Assembly (NCBI GenBank): GCA_033722415.1
Contig: JAWVZC010000029.1
Coordinates: forward strand, 1 to 20,258
DNA: 20,258 nt
Direction of reading: 5' to 3'
Source: JAMQKA01 sp033722415
Lineage (GTDB): Bacteria > Bacteroidota > Rhodothermia > Balneolales > Balneolaceae
The notes beneath the pieces are model-generated. The model was given only the letters and a program-made list of their open reading frames with translations, had not been told where the DNA came from and ran no database searches. Of this stretch, positions 1 to 7,306 are shown piece by piece. A program made the translations under genes and the position numbers. Numbering within the stretch: the first letter of the stretch is position 1; each line of letters starts with the position of its first letter.

Positions 1-2166
1 CGTCAGTACGCTCGAGCCCACACCACCATATACCGGGATCGGCACCTCGACGAGTACGCCTTCCGATTCCTTGTTAAAGTAATCGACGGTAAAAGAGATT
101 TTGTCCTCCAGGAAGGCCGCATCCACTCCGACATCGAACGTTTTCGAGGTTTCCCATACGATATCCGGGTTGGTGAAGCTGGTAAGTGCCGTTCCCTGCT
201 GCACACCGCCTGCAAAGAAGTAACTCGCGTCGATATTCAGCCCGGTGATGGTCGCAAACGGGGCGATATTCTGGGAACCGAGTTCCCCGTAACTGGCACG
301 AACTTTCAACTCGTTGAACAGGTCTGGGATAAATGCTTCCTCACTCAGCCGCCACCCGATGGAACCGGACGGGAACGTACCCCAGCGATTGCCTTCGGCA
401 AACCGTGATGACCCGTCGGCGCGCAGGGTCCCGGAAATCAGATACTTGTTTTTAAAGTTGTAGTTGATTCGTCCGAAACCCGATTTAAGGACACTTTCGA
501 GCAACTGCCCGTTGGTATCCACAATTTCGGTCGCCGCATCCACCGTCCTCAGGTCATTGTTCGGGAAACTGGTTACCGAAGCCGAGACGGTTCTGATCTT
601 GCTGGTCTCCTGGGTATACCCGGCAAGCAGGTCAAAATTGTGGTTCCCGATTGAAGCGGTGTAATTCAGCGTGTTTTCAATCAACAAACCGAGCGAACGA
701 TTTGAGCTTTCGTCGAGATCTGCCTCATCATTGAACGCCTCTTGGGAACGGCTTTGGAAAAATGCGGGCATATAGTTCACATTCTGGATCATACCATAGT
801 CGATCCCCAGGTTGATCTTATACTCCAGTCCCTCCAAAATTTCGTAGGTGGTGGTAAGGTTACCGACTATATTATCGTTGGTAATCTCAAAATCATTCAG
901 TACAGCTACCCCGTACCAGTTGATACCCCGTGCCACCCCGTGAAATGAGGGGCGCACACCGGCAAAACCACCCAGGTTCTCTTCGTTGAACACCGGTATT
1001 ACAGGCAATGCCCCCCGCTCCCGGCCGAAGTAGATGTTGGGATTGTCGATCGCCCGTGTTGCCGAGAACGACTGCTCGATCGTAAGCCTGTCTTTGGAAA
1101 AGTTTGAATTGACCCTGATACCAAAACGCTGGTAATCGGCCTCCTTAACCAATCCAAGCTGATTCAGGTGTTCGCCCGAGACATAATAGGAGGAATTTTC
1201 GGTACCGCCGGAAAAACTGAGGCTGTTTCTCACTACGGTGGCTTCCAGCGGATCATTCAGCTGAACATCCTGCCAGTCGGTATCCACCGAGGGATCGAAA
1301 TTCTGATCATTATAGGCCGGCGCCCTCGGCAATCCGTCGTTGTCGTGAAACGCGTTGTTGTGATCGGCATACTGTTGCGCATTCAGAAAGTCGTAGGTAT
1401 TCGTGGGACTTTGAATGCCGACACTGCTACTGAAATTAATTTGCGTATCCTGACCGGAACTGCCGTCTTTGGTCGTGATGATGACGACACCGTTAGCCGC
1501 CCGGTTCCCGTAAATCGCTGCAGTGGAGGCATCCTTGAGTATCTCAATAGACTCAATATCCTGTGGATTTATGAAATCCATGGAGCTCGTAATCATGCCG
1601 TCAATTACATACAGCGGCTGATCGTTGCCAAACGTACCGGTACCCCGGATAACAACCGTGGTCTGGGCATTTGGTGAGCCCCCACCGTTGTTGACACGGA
1701 CCCCGGCTACCTTTCCCTGCAGCAGTGCGGACGAATTGGTGGAGCTGACGTTGTTCAGATCTTCACTCGACACCGAACCCACAGCCCCCGTTACATCTTC
1801 CCTGCGCTGGGTGCCGTACCCCACAACAACGAGTTCGTCGCCTTCGAAGGTCTGTTGATTGAGTGCGACATCAATCTCGTTCCGACCGTTGATCGGAATC
1901 CGCTGCGTCACGTACCCCACAAACGAAAAGACCAGGGTATCTGAAAGAGAGGAGACGGTTAATTCGTAGTTCCCGTCCATATCAGACGTTGTTCCGGTGG
2001 TGGTACCTTGAACGACGATGTTCACCCCGGGCAGTGTTTCCCCGGAACTGGCATCTGTTACGGTACCGCTCACCTGCTGACCGCAGAGTTCGGCTGCCGA
2101 GGCGAGTGTTAACACCAGAATCGGAATCAGATATTTTGATAGTACATTTTGTATAGTATGGTTCAT
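1..2166 (-). CDS. SusC/RagA-family TonB-dependent outer-membrane receptor, C-terminus beyond window edge
   Basis: This is the outer-membrane pore of a SusC/SusD glycan-uptake complex, energised by TonB. The frame is open for 722 codons from ATG at 2166 to the window edge. Family members usually exceed 1000 residues, so roughly the last third is outside. Residues 1-30 form a Sec signal peptide ending near LCGQ. Residues 31-105 are the carboxypeptidase-regulatory-like beta domain (SGTVTDASSGETLPGVNI). A TonB-box-like stretch (DELVVVGYGTQ, about 110-120) follows, then the plug with LYVIDG and the classic EILKDASTAAIYGNRAANGV signature at about 208-227, and then barrel strands. SusD would normally lie just downstream, to the left, and is not visible. 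The gene follows the two fucosidases on the same strand but is separated by 1 kb, so it probably has its own promoter. The glycan is not shown by the receptor itself; fucosylated material is inferred from the neighbours. Confidence 0.95.
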   Translation of the reverse strand, partial: MNHTIQNVLSKYLIPILVLTLASAAELCGQQVSGTVTDASSGETLPGVNIVVQGTTTGTTSDMDGNYELTVSSLSDTLVFSFVGYVTQRIPINGRNEIDVALNQQTFEGDELVVVGYGTQRREDVTGAVGSVSSEDLNNVSSTNSSALLQGKVAGVRVNNGGGSPNAQTTVVIRGTGTFGNDQPLYVIDGMITSSMDFINPQDIESIEILKDASTAAIYGNRAANGVVIITTKDGSSGQDTQINFSSSVGIQSPTNTYDFLNAQQYADHNNAFHDNDGLPRAPAYNDQNFDPSVDTDWQDVQLNDPLEATVVRNSLSFSGGTENSSYYVSGEHLNQLGLVKEADYQRFGIRVNSNFSKDRLTIEQSFSATRAIDNPNIYFGRERGALPVIPVFNEENLGGFAGVRPSFHGVARGINWYGVAVLNDFEITNDNIVGNLTTTYEILEGLEYKINLGIDYGMIQNVNYMPAFFQSRSQEAFNDEADLDESSNRSLGLLIENTLNYTASIGNHNFDLLAGYTQETSKIRTVSASVTSFPNNDLRTVDAATEIVDTNGQLLESVLKSGFGRINYNFKNKYLISGTLRADGSSRFAEGNRWGTFPSGSIGWRLSEEAFIPDLFNELKVRASYGELGSQNIAPFATITGLNIDASYFFAGGVQQGTALTSFTNPDIVWETSKTFDVGVDAAFLEDKISFTVDYFNKESEGVLVEVPIPVYGGVGSSVLT

Positions 2167-2724
2167 ATCCCCATTCCCATTAAGTAATTAAATTTAACGT
2201 GTTACTGTATTACCAGAAATGCCTCATAGCGAGTAAATACTACCGGCACTTCCAGTAACAACCCCTCATAAATTGAGATGCTAAAATAAATTACATTGAT
2301 AGCTGCGCTTATCAACAAATTACATGACTAGATGTGATACTTTTTTTGCAGATCTATTCCAGGTGAAACTCCACCACCGGTTTGTAAAATTATCTTAAAC
2401 CTATCTTATTGTGATTACACATGTTACGATGCACACATAGACCCTCCTGAATCACAGAATGTGGCTGTCCCTGCTATTACTTCCCATCGACATCGATCTT
2501 GCAAATAACGTGATTCCGGGTCCAAGTGATCAGTCAGGTGGATAACCTATACCCAGGCCATCCTCACACCCATATTAACTCATTGGTTACCAATGAATTA
2601 GAACATTTTCTATACCAATTAGGTATAAGGAATTACTCTTATTTTCCCCAAAAACCGTGCATTTCTGCGGTCCCTTTATACTGGTTGGTATCAAATAAAT
2701 TATTATTGATAAACAACAGAGGTC
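2167..2724. other. Leader and promoter region of the SusC gene, no gene seen
   Basis: The region is AT-rich and non-coding. It holds the untranslated leader of the receptor gene, the promoter-like match described separately, and several small palindromic patches. Short open frames here lack ribosome sites and family resemblance. No RNA gene was recognised. Confidence 0.6.
2286..2315 (-). promoter_or_regulatory. Putative Bacteroidota-type promoter with embedded dyad, SusC gene
   Basis: Read on the minus strand, TTG (2313-2315) is followed by 19 bases and then TAATTTAT (2286-2293). This is close to the Bacteroidota consensus TTG-N19/20-TAnnTTTG, about 120 bases upstream of the SusC start. The spacer overlaps a dyad, TTGATA-N8-TATCAA (2296-2315), which is a plausible operator position. 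The last two bases of the -7 element deviate from consensus, and no experimental start site is known. Confidence 0.4.
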
Positions 2725-3171
2725 TTAATTTTTTCAGTGAAGAAAATCCCGACAGTGGTCGGAACTAAAGAACAGTCACCGGCAACATTCACCATAAAAT
2801 CCCAGTTTTGGTCTTCCGGAGGCTCCAATCCGTTCCTTGCTTATCCACACCACGGAGTTTTCCCAGAATCAGCTTAAGGGAATTTCCGGACTTTGAGGCT
2901 GTCTGAAAAATCTGGTTTATATCCTTCTGGCCTTGCGGTTTCTGATCCCTCCAGGCAAATGCAGCTAAGGCACAGGCTCGTTATTTGTCGCTGGTTAATA
3001 GCTATCTGGTAACAACTGTAACTAATTCCTGATAACCAACAACGAAATTATCGCCGGTGATTTTTTTAGGTGATCGCATCTTCAGTCGTAACCAACGTCG
3101 GGGTTTGTTCACATCAAAACGAACACCTATACCATCGGAAAGGGAGCAATTATCACTTTTTGAGGAAGCCC
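2725..3171 (+). repeat. Left copy of a long dispersed repeat, inverted relative to 19783-20258
   Basis: This non-coding block is repeated in inverted orientation at the right edge. One conserved arm (about 2725-2970) matches 20258-20010 almost base for base. It includes identical runs at 2749-2775 (against 20208-20234), 2777-2805 and 2818-2847 (against 20135-20164). A second, weaker conserved arm (about 3052-3170) matches 19874-19783. The middle (about 2975-3050) is unrelated in sequence and shorter than in the other copy. A small hairpin CCGAC-AGTG-GTCGG lies at 2749-2762. The block ends four bases from the stop codon of the fucosidase gene. No transposase is present in the window. It could be an immobile remnant, a mobilised non-autonomous element, or a structured RNA family. 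Confidence 0.85.
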
Positions 3172-3174
3172 TGC

Positions 3175-4656
3175 CTATTCGGATTTCATGAGCCTGTACG
3201 CCTGAGGCGTAATTTTAATACTGTGGGCCGGTTGCCCCGTATCGATGTTTCCGGGCAATGAAATCCGAAGGTCGTTATCCTGCTGTTCCCAGTCGACTGT
3301 CTCCGAATGTCCCAGCAGTTGAATCTCAGCATTCTCTTCAACTACCAAAGACTGAATGACGACCTCATTTCCAGCGGGTTCGTCGAGCAGTGTTGCATAC
3401 AACGCATTGCCTTTTTGGGTGAACCGAATCCTGTTCCCCCCGGCAGTTTCCCCCTGTGCCTGAACCCAGGGACGTGTCCCGAAAATAGCCTCCCCGTTGA
3501 CATCGAGCCATTCCCCGAGTCCACGAAGCCGCTCAACCTGAAGTTCAGGTATGGTACCGTCTGCCTTGGGTCCCACGTTCAGCAGCAGGTTGCCATTCTT
3601 GCTCACAATATCGACGAACATATCCACCAGCTCGTCAACGCTTGGCATCTGCTCAGGGGTGGAATTGCGATTATAGCCAAACGAAAAGTCAATGCCCCTT
3701 GTCGACTCCCACTTTTCGGGTGTTATCTGATCATACTGGGCATACTCCGGGGTGGTAAAATCGTGTATATCCTGTCCCCAGCGATTATTGATGACCCCAT
3801 CCGGATATTCATTGTAATAATCGGCAAAAATTTCGAGTGCCTCTCCCTCATCAGGGTAGTTAATGTCATTCCAGAGTATGGCGGGCTGATACTTGTCGAT
3901 AAGTTCGCGCCAGTGAGCATCCACGTAATCGGCATATTGATCCGATTCCGGCGTTGAGATACCGAACATTTTCATCCCGTCTATAACCACCGGTTTAAAT
4001 GACCAGTCGATACCGCCTGAATAATACAGGCCCATGCGAAGTCCCTGGTCCCGTACCGCTTCGGTCAGTTCGCCTACCACATCCCGCTCGGTATGGCGCT
4101 GGTTAAAAGGCAGGTACGGATTGAGAATATTACTGGGCCAGAGCAGGTACCCATCATGGTGCTTGCTGGTCAGTACCACATACCGGGCATTGACCTCCTT
4201 GAACAGCGAAGCCATCTCGGCGGGATCCCACTTTTTGAGCTCGCTGTTGAAGTCGGTGGAAAAATCGTAGTAGTTGAAATCCTTCCCGTAATGTTCATAG
4301 TGGTGTTTCTGGGTGGGAGACCCGTCGATTCGCAGTGAATTAAGATACCACTCGGCATAGGGGTTGTTTTTAAACCAGACGTCCATGTCCATGGTACCCA
4401 GTTCGCCGGTCAGCGGGGCCCATGCGGGAACAGAGTAGAGCCCCCAGTGAATAAATATGCCCAGTTTGGCATCTTCAAACCATTCCGGAACTTCGTGGTT
4501 TTGCAGAGACTGGACCGTGGGCTCGAACTCCCGGTTCTGGTCCTGGTGCTGGCCCAGAGCCTGTTTTGTGATGGGAGTAAGAACCAGGAGGAGCATAAAT
4601 AGATAGGTTCCGAGGTTTTTTACCGGTGTATACCGCAAATCTTGTCTGATACTCAT
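3175..4656 (-). CDS. Alpha-L-fucosidase, GH29 (secreted)
   Basis: A retaining glycosidase that removes alpha-L-fucose from glycan ends in the periplasm or at the cell surface. It has 493 residues from ATG at 4656; a GTG at 4665 is possible but adds only three residues. Residues about 10-36 form a hydrophobic signal sequence. GH29 landmarks appear in order (numbered from ATG): KLGIFIHWG (64-72), VLTSKHHDGYLLW (161-173), MGLYYSGGIDW (208-218), the ILWND segment whose Asp264 is the expected nucleophile, and GNLLLNVGPKADGTIP in the C-terminal half of the catalytic barrel. A C-terminal beta domain follows. The gene is the second of a two-gene unit, 64 bases after the upstream fucosidase, and is probably cotranscribed. 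Its sequence is quite different from the neighbouring GH29, so the two likely act on different linkages. The exact linkage cannot be read from the sequence. Confidence 0.93.
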   Translation of the reverse strand: MSIRQDLRYTPVKNLGTYLFMLLLVLTPITKQALGQHQDQNREFEPTVQSLQNHEVPEWFEDAKLGIFIHWGLYSVPAWAPLTGELGTMDMDVWFKNNPYAEWYLNSLRIDGSPTQKHHYEHYGKDFNYYDFSTDFNSELKKWDPAEMASLFKEVNARYVVLTSKHHDGYLLWPSNILNPYLPFNQRHTERDVVGELTEAVRDQGLRMGLYYSGGIDWSFKPVVIDGMKMFGISTPESDQYADYVDAHWRELIDKYQPAILWNDINYPDEGEALEIFADYYNEYPDGVINNRWGQDIHDFTTPEYAQYDQITPEKWESTRGIDFSFGYNRNSTPEQMPSVDELVDMFVDIVSKNGNLLLNVGPKADGTIPELQVERLRGLGEWLDVNGEAIFGTRPWVQAQGETAGGNRIRFTQKGNALYATLLDEPAGNEVVIQSLVVEENAEIQLLGHSETVDWEQQDNDLRISLPGNIDTGQPAHSIKITPQAYRLMKSE

Positions 4657-4720
4657 GGTGAACACTGCTTATTGATGTTAATATGTTGGTGAATTCAGAA
4701 TAAGTCGTTGCCGGTCTATC

Positions 4721-6094
4721 CTATTTGTTGACCGATCTGTCGGGAACCGGGTTGGTAATTTTGAGGACCACCGGGTTGGGCCAGGTCCTGTCGTTATAGA
4801 TTCGCTGGGCCCGCCAGGCGGTAATCATCAATCCCCGGTTCGTATTCTCCCACTTCGTTTCCGGGATCGTTTCCGGTACATACTCGAGCACCTTGTCATT
4901 CTGCCCCAACACGGAAACCGTTGTTGAACCGGAAGCCCTGACTGATTCCAGAATTACTGTTTTCCGAGTGCCCCATTCCCAGTTCGGTTCCGTAATAATT
5001 GCGTAAACTGCATCTTCCTGTTTTGACCGGGTAAACCAGATGTTATCTTCGTTGCTGATCACCCACGGTTCAACCCCGTAGATCGATTCCCCGTTAATAA
5101 AAAGCCAAGTTCCGATTTCACGGAGTGTAGCTTCCTGCTCCCCGGGGATGGAACCGTTCGGTTTGGGACCGATATTGAGCAGCATGTTGCCGTTTTTCGC
5201 CCGCGACTCGATCAGGTTCTCGATCAGATCTGTGCCGCTTCGATACTGTTCATTGGTTGGTTTATACTGCCACGACGTACCCATGGTATAGCAAGCCTCC
5301 CATACGTCGGAAAGCAGGTTACCGGGCAATCCCTGCGTGGTTGAGGGTGCAATTTCCGGGGTTTCCATCGCACCTCTGGTAATCACGAGGTCCGGGTTGA
5401 TGCTCCATGCCAGCTCCCGGAGGCCGTCAGGCTCTCCATCGATAAAGAGGATATCAATCGTACCGTAGTTGGTAAACAGTTCCCGGATCTGCTGCTTGTT
5501 ATGTTCCATGAGCTCGGGGTTATTGGAAGGCAGGGCCTCCGGGCGTCGACGACTGATCATCGTTCCCTGTTCATGCAGGAAGTGAAAATCATCCGGGGAA
5601 AAGTAGAACCCGATGGCAATTCCCTGGTCCCGGAAGGCTTCCACCACCTCACGCGTAACATCCCTTCCGTAAGGGGTGTTCATAAAGTTGAAGTCAGTCG
5701 TTTCGGTATCAAACATACAAAATCCGGAATGGTGTTTTGTCGTAAATACCACATAGTTTACACCGGCGACTTTTGCCATGCGTGCCCATTCCCGTGCGTC
5801 AAACTCCTCCGGGTTAAACGTATCTGGCAATTCGGTAAAAAATTTTGACTGGTATTGATCTGAAGCCCCCACCAGCGAATGACTGATGACCGTCCCGATC
5901 TGGCTGTCTACACTCCAGTGAATAAACAGGCCATACCCCAGTGAATTAAACCACTCAAGCCGTTCCGGGTTATTCCCGGCAGTGGTCTCATGCTGGGCGG
6001 ATAACCCGGAAAGGAAGCAAAAACACAGAGCACCCGCGAGCAGCAATCGCGCCAGTAATGATATATTGGCCATTTTGTCCGATTTCAATCCCAT
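4721..6094 (-). CDS. Alpha-L-fucosidase-like protein, GH29, divergent subgroup (secreted)
   Basis: A second GH29 enzyme, 457 residues from ATG at 6094. ATG at 6073 (just before the hydrophobic segment), ATG at 6115 and an in-frame TTG at 6124 are alternatives; none has a strong ribosome site. The N-terminus is a signal peptide ending SGLSAQ. Motifs (from 6094): YGLFIHWSVDSQIG (54-67), where the usual HWG is HWS, VVFTTKHHSGF (115-125), IGFYFSPDDF (161-170), the DILFIDG segment with candidate nucleophile Asp219, and GNMLLNIGPKPNGSIP later in the chain. The HWSVDSQ signature marks a subgroup distinct from the downstream GH29. It is first in its transcription unit and is divergent from the AraC regulator, which makes it a probable target of that regulator. 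Fucosidase activity is a family-level inference. Confidence 0.9.
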   Translation of the reverse strand: MGLKSDKMANISLLARLLLAGALCFCFLSGLSAQHETTAGNNPERLEWFNSLGYGLFIHWSVDSQIGTVISHSLVGASDQYQSKFFTELPDTFNPEEFDAREWARMAKVAGVNYVVFTTKHHSGFCMFDTETTDFNFMNTPYGRDVTREVVEAFRDQGIAIGFYFSPDDFHFLHEQGTMISRRRPEALPSNNPELMEHNKQQIRELFTNYGTIDILFIDGEPDGLRELAWSINPDLVITRGAMETPEIAPSTTQGLPGNLLSDVWEACYTMGTSWQYKPTNEQYRSGTDLIENLIESRAKNGNMLLNIGPKPNGSIPGEQEATLREIGTWLFINGESIYGVEPWVISNEDNIWFTRSKQEDAVYAIITEPNWEWGTRKTVILESVRASGSTTVSVLGQNDKVLEYVPETIPETKWENTNRGLMITAWRAQRIYNDRTWPNPVVLKITNPVPDRSVNK

Positions 6095-6391
6095 ATTGGT
6101 GACTAGATATCCCATAACAAACAACTGTTGTTGACAATGACCTGCGGTTCGATACCCGCTGGAAACGGGCCTGAGAAAACCCCATACAATTATCTGCCGG
6201 AGGGTTGAAACTCCATTCCCTCATCCCTCGATCTATTTTTGAAAACCCCACTCCGGATCTCTACCAAAACATTGACTATTGATTGTATTTTTATTGCATA
6301 AATTCCAAAATAATTGACATTTATATCAAAATTATTCAAAGTATTAGCAGTTGTATGGGGAAACGGTAACTTTTTTACATAAGGGATAGTC
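6095..6391. promoter_or_regulatory. Divergent promoter region between GH29 operon and AraC gene
   Basis: A shared upstream region of about 300 bases separates two divergent genes, with a very AT-rich core at about 6270-6345. On the minus strand TAATTTTG (6327-6334) matches the Bacteroidota -7 element, but no TTG lies at the right distance. On the plus strand an AAGGGA ribosome site precedes the AraC ATG by about nine bases. The promoters cannot be fixed from sequence alone. Confidence 0.5.
6309..6336. promoter_or_regulatory. AT-rich dyads, candidate AraC operator
   Basis: Two slightly offset dyads overlap here. AATAATT (6309-6315) pairs with AATTATT (6330-6336), and TTGACAT-TT-ATATCAA (6314-6329) is a 7-2-7 palindrome with one mismatch. 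They lie 56-83 bases upstream of the AraC start, in the middle of the divergent region. The inner dyad resembles TTGATA-N8-TATCAA in the SusC promoter. AT-rich DNA makes such dyads by chance, so the assignment is tentative. Confidence 0.3.
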
Positions 6392-7264
6392 ATGGAAGCA
6401 CAACTTTTACGGCGTTCAGTCGATCAAAACCGCTCTTTTATCGTCGAGAACCATGCTTATAAAAATTTTCTGAAAGTTTGGCACTACCACCCGGAAACGG
6501 AGCTTGTGATAATAAGGGAGAGCTCGGGAACACGATTTGTCGGAGACAGCATCGAGAAGTTCAAACCGGGGGAAATTGTGTTGATCGGAAAAAACCTGCC
6601 GCATCTGTGGCTGAATGACGACAAATATTTTAACGAGGATTCCAATCTGGAAGCCAAGGCTCATGTTATTCGGTTTAACGAGCAGTTTGAGAATGGGTTG
6701 CTCAGTGTGCCTGAGATGCGTCCCATTATGGACCTGTTTGAACGGGCCAAACACGGTATCAAGTTTGAAGGCCACACCAATTTAAAAGTATATGAGCTGG
6801 TCGAATCCCTTTTTGAGGCACACGGTTTTAAGAAAGTGCGTACGCTGCTCGATATTTTGGAGTGTCTCACGGTCCAGAAAGAATACCAGCTTCTATCCAG
6901 TCCCGGCTTTGTACGATGCTTCGAGAAAAAGAAAGACAGTAAAATTTTGCGTGTTTACGAGTATGTAATGCAGAATTTCACCAACGATGTATCGCTGGAG
7001 GAAGTGGCTGATCTTGTCAATATGAATTCATCGGCATTTAGCCGCTATTTCAAGCGAATACAGAAAAAGACGTTTTCGCAGTTCCTCAAGGAGGTTAAGA
7101 TCGGTTACGCCTGCAAGCTGTTGCTGGAACAGAAATACAATATTTCCGAGGTGTGCTACCGATCCGGTTTTAATAACATTTCAAATTTCAACCGGCAGTT
7201 TAAATCGGAAAAAAACATGACCCCGACACAATATATTGAGAAGCATGCCGCGGCAATGGAGTGA
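6392..7264 (+). CDS. AraC-family transcriptional regulator with N-terminal cupin
   Basis: A 290-residue cytoplasmic DNA-binding regulator. The N-terminal part (about 15-100) looks like an AraC-type cupin sensing domain, with HYHPE at 31-35 and the LPHLW motif at 69-73. The C-terminal 100 residues carry the two helix-turn-helix motifs: VSLEEVADLVNMNSSAFSRYF, then ISEVCYRSGFNNISNFNRQF, followed by MTPTQY. The start is supported by AAGGGA about nine bases upstream. It is divergent from the fucosidase pair and convergent with the GH92 gene, whose stop is 42 bases away. Family knowledge and position suggest it senses a sugar released from the glycan and controls the GH29 genes, perhaps also the operon from 14147. 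The ligand is unknown; L-fucose or a derivative is the natural guess. Confidence 0.92.
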   Translation: MEAQLLRRSVDQNRSFIVENHAYKNFLKVWHYHPETELVIIRESSGTRFVGDSIEKFKPGEIVLIGKNLPHLWLNDDKYFNEDSNLEAKAHVIRFNEQFENGLLSVPEMRPIMDLFERAKHGIKFEGHTNLKVYELVESLFEAHGFKKVRTLLDILECLTVQKEYQLLSSPGFVRCFEKKKDSKILRVYEYVMQNFTNDVSLEEVADLVNMNSSAFSRYFKRIQKKTFSQFLKEVKIGYACKLLLEQKYNISEVCYRSGFNNISNFNRQFKSEKNMTPTQYIEKHAAAME

Positions 7265-7306
7265 TATTAACGACCGGAATCACCGGCGGAAGCAAACCTG
7301 AATGTA

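Noticed and set aside
1168..1677. 169-codon plus-strand frame
   Set aside because: It lies inside the SusC gene on the opposite strand, where the minus-strand product is unmistakable; it is a shadow.
2725..3171. Insertion sequence with its own transposase
   Set aside because: No transposase reading frame or target-site duplication could be identified in either copy.
3307..3957. 216-codon plus-strand frame
   Set aside because: Antisense to the GH29 fucosidase coding sequence, with no family resemblance.
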